From assembly GCA_963770645.1 (NCBI GenBank), contig CAVYQL010000001.1:1-64000 (forward strand): a DNA stretch of 64,000 nucleotides, given 5' to 3'. Made by a program: the position numbers and the translations under genes. Shown here in pieces: positions 7,744 through 15,628 of this stretch (the first letter of the stretch is position 1; the number at the start of each line of letters is the position of its first letter). The notes beneath the pieces were generated by a model. That model searched no databases and was not told where the DNA came from. It worked only from the letters and a program-made list of their open reading frames with translations. The DNA is from Bog-473 sp963770645. Its GTDB lineage: Bacteria > Actinomycetota > Acidimicrobiia > Acidimicrobiales > RAAP-2.

Positions 7744-8277
7744 TTAGGAGAGCGGGCCGCTGCGCAGCAGGCGCACCATCTCGATCGCCGTGCAGGCCGC
7801 CTCGCGACCTTTGTTGGTGTCGTCGGGCTCGGAGCGCTCGAGCGCCTGCTCGAGCGTGTTGGTGGTGAGCACGCCGAAGACGACGGGGATTCCGGTCGCC
7901 AGTTGCACCTGCTGGATCCCCGAGGCGCACTCTCCCGCGACGAAGTCGTAGTGCCCGGTGTCGCCGCGGATGACCGCCCCGAGGCAGAGCACGGCGTCGA
8001 CCCTTCCTCCCTGCGCGAACGCCCGGGCGACGAGGGGAAGCTCGAACGCCCCGGGCGCCCAGGCCACGGTGAGGTCGCGCCGGTCGGCCCCAGCTTCGGC
8101 AAGGGCGTCGAGTGCGCCCGTGAGCAGCCGCAGAGTGATGCCTCCGTTGAAGCGCGCACACGCGAAACCCAAACGCAACCCCGTGCCGTTGTGTGCAGCC
8201 TCGAGCTGCGTCCCGACCCGCGTGCCGACGTCGTCGAGCGCGCCCGCGGGCAGCGGCGCCAGATCTGAGCCCGCCAT
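7744..8277 (-). CDS. ribH: 6,7-dimethyl-8-ribityllumazine synthase
   Basis: Penultimate step of riboflavin synthesis, joining 5-amino-6-ribitylaminouracil with 3,4-dihydroxybutanone 4-phosphate. 177 residues with RLGFACARFNGGIT, the substrate motif PGAFELPLVARAFA, GAVIRGDTGHYDFVAGECAS with the catalytic His, and PVVFGVLTTNTLEQALER. The N-terminus has about 20 extra residues. Last gene of the ribD-ribBA-ribH operon, 16 bp after ribBA. Confidence 0.97.
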   Translation of the reverse strand: MAGSDLAPLPAGALDDVGTRVGTQLEAAHNGTGLRLGFACARFNGGITLRLLTGALDALAEAGADRRDLTVAWAPGAFELPLVARAFAQGGRVDAVLCLGAVIRGDTGHYDFVAGECASGIQQVQLATGIPVVFGVLTTNTLEQALERSEPDDTNKGREAACTAIEMVRLLRSGPLS

Positions 8278-8293
8278 CAGGTAGACGGCGCCG

Positions 8294-9514
8294 TCACAGG
8301 ACGTCGTCGAGCCCGTGCAGCAGGTGGCCCATCCGCTCCCGCTTGGTGCGCAAGTACGCGATGTTCTCGGGGTTGGGCGAGGCCTGTAACGGGACGCGCT
8401 CGGTGATGTCGAGGCCGAAGCCCTCGAGCCCGCCGTACTTGACGGGGTTGTTGGTCATGAGGCGCATGGTCGTCACCCCGAGGTCGACGAGCATCTGGGC
8501 CCCGATCCCGTATTCCCTGCTGTCGACGGGCAGGCCCTGCTGGAGGTTGGCGTCGACGGTGTCGTGGCCCTGCTCCTGCAGCTGATAGGCGCGGATCTTG
8601 TGGCCGAGGCCGATGCCGCGCCCCTCGTGCCCGCGCAGGTAGATCAGGACGCCTCGCCCCTCCTGCTCGATCAGGTCGAGCGCGGCGTGCAGCTGGGGGC
8701 CGCAGTCGCAACGGAGCGAACCGAAGACGTCACCGGTCAGGCACTCAGAGTGCACCCGCACCAGCACGTCCTCACTGCCCGCCACGTCGCCCATGACTAG
8801 CGCCAGGTGCTGCTCGTTGTCGAGCACGGACTCGTAGACCAGCGCGCGGAACTCGCGTCCCGTCGCCGGGATGCGCGCCTCGGAGACCAGACGCACGAGC
8901 TTCTCGTGCTGACGCCGGTAGCGGATGAGGTCGGCGATGGAGATGAGCGGGAGGTCGTGCTTCTTGGCGAAGCGCTCGAGGTCGGGCAGCCGGGCCATCT
9001 CGGACTTGTCCTCGGTCACGATCTCGCACAGCACGCCCGCGGGCGAGAGGCCGGCGGCCCGGGCGAGGTCGACCGTGGCCTCGGTGTGGCCGGCGCGCTT
9101 GAGCACACCGCCCGTGCGGTAGCGAAGCGGGAAGATGTGACCCGGCCGGTTCAGGTCGTTCGGCCGCGTCGTGGGGTCTACGAGGGCCGCAATGGTGGCG
9201 GCGCGATCCGCGGCGGAGATCCCCGTGGTCGTGCCGTGGCGGTAGTCGACGCTCACCGTGAACGCGGTGCGCTGCGCCTCCGTGTTGGCCGTGACCATGA
9301 GGGGCAGGTCGAGCAGATCGGCCCGCTCCGGCAGCAACGGGACGCAGATGACGCCCGAGGTGTGGGCCAGGAAGAAGGCGATGTGCTCCGGCGTGGCCGC
9401 CTCGGCCGCCATGACCAGGTCACCCTCGTTCTCCCGGTCCTCGTCGTCGACGACGACGGCCATGCCCAGGCGGCCGATGCCGTCGATCGCCTCCTGCACC
9501 GTCGAGAATCCCAT
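8294..9514 (-). CDS. ribBA: Bifunctional DHBP synthase / GTP cyclohydrolase II
   Basis: Supplies both riboflavin precursors. Residues 1-200 are the RibB domain (VVDDEDRENEGDLVMAAE, ribulose 5-phosphate to dihydroxybutanone phosphate). Residues 205-406 are the RibA domain (GTP to the pyrimidine precursor), with zinc ligands in CLTGDVFGSLRCDCGPQL and the catalytic EGRGIGLGHKIRAY region. Both domains keep their key residues. The ATG shares one base with the ribD stop (TGATG), so the two are translationally coupled. Confidence 0.97.
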   Translation of the reverse strand: MGFSTVQEAIDGIGRLGMAVVVDDEDRENEGDLVMAAEAATPEHIAFFLAHTSGVICVPLLPERADLLDLPLMVTANTEAQRTAFTVSVDYRHGTTTGISAADRAATIAALVDPTTRPNDLNRPGHIFPLRYRTGGVLKRAGHTEATVDLARAAGLSPAGVLCEIVTEDKSEMARLPDLERFAKKHDLPLISIADLIRYRRQHEKLVRLVSEARIPATGREFRALVYESVLDNEQHLALVMGDVAGSEDVLVRVHSECLTGDVFGSLRCDCGPQLHAALDLIEQEGRGVLIYLRGHEGRGIGLGHKIRAYQLQEQGHDTVDANLQQGLPVDSREYGIGAQMLVDLGVTTMRLMTNNPVKYGGLEGFGLDITERVPLQASPNPENIAYLRTKRERMGHLLHGLDDVL

Positions 9515-10527
9515 CAGGCCGCCACCTCCACACGCAGGTCCTCACCGAGACGCTCCACGGAGACCAACCTGCCCTTCCACACATCGTCAATTGTGCCAGC
9601 CCCCTGACCGGAAAAGAGCGGACGAGCGTCGTCGCCCCCGAAAAAGACCGGCGCCAGGTACACGACATAGCGGTCGACCAGCCCGGCAGCATGAAAGTCG
9701 TGGGCCACCGTGGGCCCGCCCTCGACGAGCAGTTGGAGCACGCCACGGCGGCCGAGCTCGCTCAAGACGGCCCCGAGGTCACCCGAGAGCTCGAGTGCCG
9801 GCCGCACCCGGGCGCCGCTCGGCACCGTACCCAGCACCACCCGCAGCGGCTGGGAGCGCTCCACGCCGTCGTCGAGGCGCACCGTCAATTCGGGGTCGTC
9901 GGCCCGCACCGTGCCCGCGCCCACGAGCACGGCGTCGGAGCTGGCCCGCAAGCGGTGGACGTCGCGCCGTGCCGCCTCACCGGTGATCCAGCGGCTCGTC
10001 CCGTCCGGCGCCGCCGTGCGCGCATCGAGGCTGGCCGCCATCTTGAGCACGACCCAGGGCCATCCTGTCTCCCGGTGCTTGAGGTAGGGCGCCAGCTGCT
10101 CTGTGACCTCGTCGGCGGCGACCCCGACCACCACCTCGATCCCCGCTGCCTGCAACGCGGCAATGCCGCGCCCTGCGACCAGCGGATCGGGGTCTTCGAC
10201 CCCGATGACGACCCGGGCGACGCCGGCCGCCACGATCGGGTCGGTGCACGGGGCTGTGCGCCCATGGTGCGCACAGGGCTCGAGAGTTACGTACAGCGTG
10301 GCGCCCCGGGCCGCCTCGCCGGCCGCGGCGAGGGCCGTCACCTCGGCGTGCGGCCCACCGGGCGGGGCGGTCGCACCCTCGAAGCCGGTCACGCCGGCGC
10401 CACGCCCTCCCTCGGTTCCGGTTCCCTGGGGGACCACGACAGCGCCCACCCAGGGGTTGGGGGCGGTGCGGTCACGGACCGTGGCGGCCAGCGCCATCGC
10501 CCGGCGCATGTGCTCCACATCGTCCAT
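9514..10527 (-). CDS. ribD: Riboflavin deaminase/reductase RibD
   Basis: Second and third steps of riboflavin synthesis. The N-terminal deaminase domain carries zinc ligands in GPHAEVTAL and LEPCAHHGRTAPCTDPIV; the C-terminal reductase domain (from about residue 160) has VLKMAASLDARTAAPDGTS and LLVEGGPTVAHDF. 337 residues, normal length. First gene of the riboflavin operon, with a strong promoter 46 bp upstream. In many actinobacteria riboflavin synthase (ribE/ribC) lies between ribD and ribBA; it is missing here. Confidence 0.97.
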   Translation of the reverse strand: MDDVEHMRRAMALAATVRDRTAPNPWVGAVVVPQGTGTEGGRGAGVTGFEGATAPPGGPHAEVTALAAAGEAARGATLYVTLEPCAHHGRTAPCTDPIVAAGVARVVIGVEDPDPLVAGRGIAALQAAGIEVVVGVAADEVTEQLAPYLKHRETGWPWVVLKMAASLDARTAAPDGTSRWITGEAARRDVHRLRASSDAVLVGAGTVRADDPELTVRLDDGVERSQPLRVVLGTVPSGARVRPALELSGDLGAVLSELGRRGVLQLLVEGGPTVAHDFHAAGLVDRYVVYLAPVFFGGDDARPLFSGQGAGTIDDVWKGRLVSVERLGEDLRVEVAA

Positions 10528-10572
10528 GGGTCACATCCTCGTGCAGGGGGCATCCCCGCCTCTGTGTGCGCA

Positions 10573-10601
10573 ATTATAGAACACGTTTCAGTTTTTGTCG
10601 A
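10573..10601 (-). promoter_or_regulatory. Near-consensus housekeeping promoter for ribD-ribBA-ribH
   Basis: Reading the minus strand, TCGACA (10596-10601) and a perfect TATAAT (10573-10578) are separated by 17 bp. The predicted transcript leader before the ribD ATG is only about 40 nt, too short for an FMN riboswitch. Confidence 0.8.
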
Positions 10602-10652
10602 GAAGGGCTGGTCAGGCCGGTGTGCACAGCAGGTGCGGTCGGCAGCGTGTGC

Positions 10653-11336
10653 TCAGCTCGCCGCCCCGTCGAGCACAGGAATCAGCTCGGTGACGTCGGC
10701 GATGATCGCGGTGTGGGGCGCCGCGCTAAGCGTCGCCTCGTCGTGGGCTCCGCTCAAGACGCCTATCACCGCCCCGGCGTCAGCCCGGGCCCCGGCCTCG
10801 AGGTCGCTCGCCGTGTCGCCTACGACCACGACCGCGGCCGGGTCGACCACGCCCAGCCGCGCCATGGCCCCGAGAATCAGGTCGGGCGCCGGGCGGCCTC
10901 GCCCGACGTCGGCCGGCGACAAGGCCAAGTCGACTTCGCCCTGCCAGCCGAGGGCGTCGAGCAGGGCCTCCCTCGTCGACGGTGCAAAGCCCGTCGTGAG
11001 GCACACGGCAACACCGCGCCGACGCAGCGCCCGCAGGACGTCGAGCGCGCGGGGAACCTCGAGCGCCCCGCCCTCTGCGACCTGGGCCTCGTAAGCCTGT
11101 GCGAACGCTGCCGTGGCCGTGGCGGCTGCGGCGGGCTCGAGCAACCGGGCGAACACGTCGGCCTTCGACCAACCCATGGTCTCGCGCACCACGACCTGGG
11201 CCTCGGCCTGACGAGTGCTTCCTTCCTCTATGCCGACGGCCGCGAGCGCGGCGGCGAACGCGGCTTCGACCGCGCCGTCGTCGCGCACCGTCGTGCCGGC
11301 CATGTCGAGGCACGCCAGCGAATACGGCCCAATCAC
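10653..11336 (-). CDS. Phosphonatase-like HAD hydrolase (PhnX-like)
   Basis: 227-residue HAD-superfamily hydrolase. Motif I is CLDMAGTTVRDD with the nucleophile Asp; the cap holds MGWSKADVFARLL; motif II is LTTGFAPST; motifs III/IV are GRPAPDLILGAM and VVVVGDTASDLEAG. The DMAGTT signature and the pairing with the next FAD oxidase match the phosphonatase-like family I recall as TIGR03351, thought to cleave a 2-aminoethylphosphonate-like compound. The GTG start (11336) overlaps the upstream stop codon (GTGA). The product would be an aldehyde plus phosphate. Confidence 0.85.
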   Translation of the reverse strand: MIGPYSLACLDMAGTTVRDDGAVEAAFAAALAAVGIEEGSTRQAEAQVVVRETMGWSKADVFARLLEPAAAATATAAFAQAYEAQVAEGGALEVPRALDVLRALRRRGVAVCLTTGFAPSTREALLDALGWQGEVDLALSPADVGRGRPAPDLILGAMARLGVVDPAAVVVVGDTASDLEAGARADAGAVIGVLSGAHDEATLSAAPHTAIIADVTELIPVLDGAAS

Positions 11337-12484
11337 GACGTCACCCCCGCTGCGGCAAGGGTGTCCGCCGCGACGGCCGGAGCGCAGGTCATCCCCCGGC
11401 CACCGGGGCCGGTGACGATGATGACCCCGGGCTCGATCTCCTCGCGCAGGCAGACGGCGCCGTCGATGCACTGGGCGTAAACCCCATCCCAGCGCCGGCG
11501 CACGGGTGGGAGCCGCGAGCCGAGTATCGCCTCCGCCCGGGACAAGAGCTCGGCGGTCGGGTCCTCGCACAGAGCGAAGTCGAAGGGCTCCTCGTACTGA
11601 TGGGTGTCGCCGATCGTCAACCCGCCGTCGGGACGCTGCACCACGAGAAGCTGCAGGTGGTGCTCGGCCGAGACCGCGTCCTGGGCCCCGAGCTCCTCCA
11701 GCGGCGCCGTCTCGTACGCGGGGTAATAGCGCAGCGAATCGGCATCGGCCAGCGACGTCGTCAGGGTGCAGGGAAGTGGCGCCGTCTCGAGCATCTGCAA
11801 GCGGACACGGCGGAGCCTCGCCGCCATGCCCTGTGCGGCGGGCAGGTCGTCGTAGGCGGCGCCCGTGGCGACCACGACGAGGTCGCCCTTCCAGCGGGTA
11901 CCCGCCGCGTCCACCAACGCCCGACGCTCTGTCGCCACGACACGTCGGCCCGCGTGGAAGCGGTACCGCCCCCCGGCCGTGCTGGTCAGGTGCGCCCGCA
12001 GTGCCTCGAGCACGAGCCGGGGTTCGACCACCGCGTCCTCGCTGCAATAGAGCGCGCCGAGCGTTTCACCGCGTACGGCCGGATTGTGCGCCCGCACCTG
12101 CTCGGGCTCCATGAACGTGATCTGACGCGCCGCGGCCTCGGGCTGGCCCGCGAACGCCACCATCACCGAGCGTTCGCGTTGCTCGCGCGCCACGGTCAGC
12201 GACCCCGACGCCCGGAACCCGATGCCCGGCACGACCGCGCCGATCTCCTCCCAGCGACGGCGCGCGCGGCGCGCGACCTCCAGCTCCTCGCCGCTGCGGC
12301 GCCCGCTCACCCAGACGAGGCCGAAGTTGCGCACCGATGCTCCGGTCGGCGCGGCCGCGGCTTCGAGGTGGTCGACGACGAAACCGGCGGCGACGAGCTC
12401 CAGGGCATGCCAGGTGCCCAGGATGCCCCCGCCGGCCACGACGGCGCAGCGCGTGCCGCCCGACTCCGACCCCGACCGCGTCAC
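11333..12484 (-). CDS. FAD-dependent amine oxidoreductase (phosphonate-linked family)
   Basis: 383-residue DAO-fold flavoenzyme, cytoplasmic. The FAD-binding GxGxxG is CAVVAGGGILGTWHALELVAAG near residue 15; the second FAD segment is VTGPGGRGMTCAPAVAADTL near the C-terminus. This family (as I recall TIGR03364) is found next to phosphonatase-like hydrolases and is proposed to oxidatively deaminate an aminophosphonate. Overlap with the HAD gene implies a two-step pathway: amine oxidation, then C-P bond cleavage. No phosphonate transporter is nearby. Confidence 0.85.
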   Translation of the reverse strand: MTRSGSESGGTRCAVVAGGGILGTWHALELVAAGFVVDHLEAAAAPTGASVRNFGLVWVSGRRSGEELEVARRARRRWEEIGAVVPGIGFRASGSLTVAREQRERSVMVAFAGQPEAAARQITFMEPEQVRAHNPAVRGETLGALYCSEDAVVEPRLVLEALRAHLTSTAGGRYRFHAGRRVVATERRALVDAAGTRWKGDLVVVATGAAYDDLPAAQGMAARLRRVRLQMLETAPLPCTLTTSLADADSLRYYPAYETAPLEELGAQDAVSAEHHLQLLVVQRPDGGLTIGDTHQYEEPFDFALCEDPTAELLSRAEAILGSRLPPVRRRWDGVYAQCIDGAVCLREEIEPGVIIVTGPGGRGMTCAPAVAADTLAAAGVTS

Positions 12485-12514
12485 CCCGGCGGCGTCACGA
12501 CGCGAGGCGAGGGA

Positions 12515-13231
<717 letters not shown>

Positions 13232-13248
13232 GCGACCGGTGTCCCCGC

Positions 13249-14055
13249 TCAGCGGAAGCGCGCCCAGCAGAGGATGCGGCGGAACCCGTAGAAGTACGGC
13301 TCGCGCTCCCCCAGCTCTTCGATCAGCCGTTCCCGGTACCGCTCGACGAACTCATCGAACAGTTCGGGGCTGAGGCGCTTGCGATAGGGCGTCAGCAGCG
13401 TGCCCATCACCCACTCGACCACTTCTCCTGTCGACTCGAGCTCGTGGCCGTAGACCTCCATCCGCACGATCTGGTCCTTCGCTCCCAGTTCGTAGAGCAG
13501 GTCGGCATAGAGCTCGGGCGAGAGGACGAAGCGACCTCGATCCTCTGGGACATCTCCGTAGAGCGCATCGATGAACGGCGGCTCGTTCGCCACTTCGTGA
13601 GCCAACAGGTGGGACGGATGGCGGTAGTTCGCCGGAACCTGGAAGGCGAGCTGCCCGTCCCTGCCCAGCGCGGTGCGCATGCGCGCCAGCAAATTGAGGT
13701 GGTCATCGATCCATTGCAAGGACGCGTTGGCGAACACGAGGTCGAGATCCTCGCCCAGCCAGGTGGCGATGTCGCCCTGCGCGAAGGAGAGCCCCGGCAC
13801 CTCCGCGAACGACGAATGTGCCCGCGCCAACATGGCAGCCGACGAGTCGACCCCCACTGTCTCCTTGGCCTGCATCTCCTCGTGGAGGATCTTCGTCAAG
13901 TCACCTGTTCCGCACCCGAGGTCGACCACACGCCCGCCGGGGACGGCGTGGCACAACGTGAGGAGATCGTCGAAAGGCTGTTGGCGCTCCGAGCGGAATC
14001 GCTCGTACTGATCAGGGCTCCACCCGTCGATCGGAGTCACGGTCACTGCTCTCAT
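13249..14055 (-). CDS. tam: Trans-aconitate 2-methyltransferase-like SAM methyltransferase
   Basis: 268-residue class I SAM methyltransferase. Motif I is GRVVDLGCGTGDLTKIL, then VGVDSSAAMLARA (motif II) and LVFANASLQWIDDH. The N-terminal WSPDQYERFRSERQQPFDDL and C-terminal YFYGFRRILCWARFR are characteristic of Tam, which methylates trans-aconitate. It starts at the ATG 14055, 2 bp after the fmt stop. In other actinobacteria the rRNA methylase rsmB normally occupies this fmt-rpe slot. The exact substrate is inferred. Confidence 0.82.
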   Translation of the reverse strand: MRAVTVTPIDGWSPDQYERFRSERQQPFDDLLTLCHAVPGGRVVDLGCGTGDLTKILHEEMQAKETVGVDSSAAMLARAHSSFAEVPGLSFAQGDIATWLGEDLDLVFANASLQWIDDHLNLLARMRTALGRDGQLAFQVPANYRHPSHLLAHEVANEPPFIDALYGDVPEDRGRFVLSPELYADLLYELGAKDQIVRMEVYGHELESTGEVVEWVMGTLLTPYRKRLSPELFDEFVERYRERLIEELGEREPYFYGFRRILCWARFR

Positions 14056-14057
14056 GT

Positions 14058-14945
14058 TTAGTCCGTCCCGAGACGCTCGCCGTTCTGGGGGCGCACGCCG
14101 CGCAGCCACTCGTCGGCTGACATGGGGGAACGGCTCTCGGGCTGTACCTGTCGCAGCACCAGCGAGCCCTCGCCCGTCGACACGTATGCGCCGTGCAGCG
14201 TGCCGGGCGCAGCGCCCTTGGGCACGACGCCGGCGTCAGCGACGGTGGCGCCCAAGACACCCAGGCGCCGGCCGCGGAACGTCGTCCAGGCCCGCCCCAG
14301 GCGCACTACCCGTGCCACCTCCCTCGCCGTCCGGTCCCACTGAAGGTGCAGATCTTCCGACGTGATCTTCTCCGCGATGGTGACCTCCCCGTGCTGGGGC
14401 TGCGGCACGGGGAGACCCGACACCCCACCGGCGAGCGCGTCCACGACGAGCTGGCTCGCGACGGCAACCAATTGGTCCCGCAGCGCCGCCAACGTGATCT
14501 CGTCGTCGAGAGGGACGGTCCGCGTCGCGTAGACCGGACCGCTGTCGAGCCCCTCTTCGATCTTCATGAGGCACACACCGGTCTCGTCGTCACCGGCCAG
14601 GATCGCCCGTTCGACGGGTGCCGCGCCCCGCCAACGCGGCAGCAGAGAGAAGTGCAGGTTCACCATCAGAAGCTGCTCGAGCAGCCAGGCTGGGATGATG
14701 CGGCCATAGGCCACGACGACGGCCAGCTCGACGCGTGCGGCCGGGAGGTCGTCCATGTCGTGGCTCACGGCAATCCCAAGTTCGCCGGCGGCGGCCTTGA
14801 CCGGGCTCGGGGTGGTCTGACCGCCCCGGCCCCGACGGCGGTCGGGCCGCGTGACACAGAGCACCACGTCGTGTCCGGCGTCGACGAGAGCGCGCAGCGG
14901 CGGCACGGCAATCTGAGGTGTCCCGAGATACGCCAGCCGAGCCAT
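14058..14945 (-). CDS. fmt: Methionyl-tRNA formyltransferase
   Basis: Formylates initiator Met-tRNA using 10-formyl-THF. Landmarks: MARLAYLGTPQIAVPPLRAL, the folate-site region VVVAYGRIIPAWLL with NLHFSLLPRWRGAAPVERAI (catalytic N/H), and GVCLMKIEEGLDSGP. The C-terminal domain (from about residue 205) binds tRNA. 295 residues, slightly short but complete. A TACGGT -10-like box ends 8 nt before the ATG, so the mRNA may be leaderless. Works with def, just upstream. Confidence 0.96.
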   Translation of the reverse strand: MARLAYLGTPQIAVPPLRALVDAGHDVVLCVTRPDRRRGRGGQTTPSPVKAAAGELGIAVSHDMDDLPAARVELAVVVAYGRIIPAWLLEQLLMVNLHFSLLPRWRGAAPVERAILAGDDETGVCLMKIEEGLDSGPVYATRTVPLDDEITLAALRDQLVAVASQLVVDALAGGVSGLPVPQPQHGEVTIAEKITSEDLHLQWDRTAREVARVVRLGRAWTTFRGRRLGVLGATVADAGVVPKGAAPGTLHGAYVSTGEGSLVLRQVQPESRSPMSADEWLRGVRPQNGERLGTD

Positions 14946-15025
14946 GTCAGCTCACCGTAGGACAACCGTCGCCGGTGGCGTGTGCCCGCAGACGGGACCG
15001 ATGCGCCGAGCGAACAGCGCTGAGC

Positions 15026-15559
15026 TCAGTCCGAGAAGAGGCTAGCCAGCCCGTCGGGGTCCGACGACTCGAGATCCAAGGCGCGACTGCGCAAGATCTT
15101 GAGTGCTTCTTTGCGCTGGTCCTCGTCGAGTCGTTCGATCAGCAGGATCCCGTCGAGGTGGTCGAGCTCGTGCTGGAAGACGCGGCCTTCGACCTCGGTC
15201 GCTTCGATCGAGACCTCGTTGCCCTCGAGATCCAGACCCACCAGGTGCACGGCGTTCGGCCGCACGATCTCCCAACTCAGTCCGGGCACCGACAGGCAGC
15301 CTTCGTCGTAGACAAACTCCCCGTCGCTCTCGACAAGACGAGGGTTGATGATGCTGCGCGCGCCATCGCCCACGTCGTAGACGAAGAGGCGACGCTGCAC
15401 GCCGACTTGGTTGGCCGCCAGGCCCAGACCGGGCGCGGCATGCATGGTCTCGACCATGGACTCGACCAGGCTCACCAGGGCACCGTCGATGTCCTCGACG
15501 TCGCGCGTCGGTTCCTTGAGAACAGGGTCGCCGTACTGGCGGATGGGAAGGCCGGGCAT
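15026..15559 (-). CDS. def: Peptide deformylase
   Basis: Removes the formyl group from nascent N-termini. All three metal-site motifs are present: GLGLAANQVG (near residue 47), EGCLSVPG with the Cys ligand (near 95), and QHELDHLDG (near 138). 177 residues. Start ATG 15559; a TAGCAT -10 box (15566-15571) lies 6 nt upstream and no ribosome-binding site is seen, pointing to a leaderless transcript. Transcribed towards fmt. Confidence 0.97.
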   Translation of the reverse strand: MPGLPIRQYGDPVLKEPTRDVEDIDGALVSLVESMVETMHAAPGLGLAANQVGVQRRLFVYDVGDGARSIINPRLVESDGEFVYDEGCLSVPGLSWEIVRPNAVHLVGLDLEGNEVSIEATEVEGRVFQHELDHLDGILLIERLDEDQRKEALKILRSRALDLESSDPDGLASLFSD

Positions 15560-15565
15560 GGATCC

Positions 15566-15571
15566 ATGCTA
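15566..15571 (-). promoter_or_regulatory. -10 box of a probable leaderless def promoter
   Basis: TAGCAT on the minus strand, separated from the def ATG by 6 nt. Confidence 0.5.
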
Positions 15572-15628
15572 TCGGCGAGGCCCGCTGCACCTGTTCCACC
15601 AGGCTCCGATTGTCAGCGTGCGTGGGGC

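Noticed and set aside
10528..10652. FMN riboswitch upstream of ribD
   Set aside because: The predicted transcript leader is only about 40 nt and shows none of the conserved RFN-element segments.
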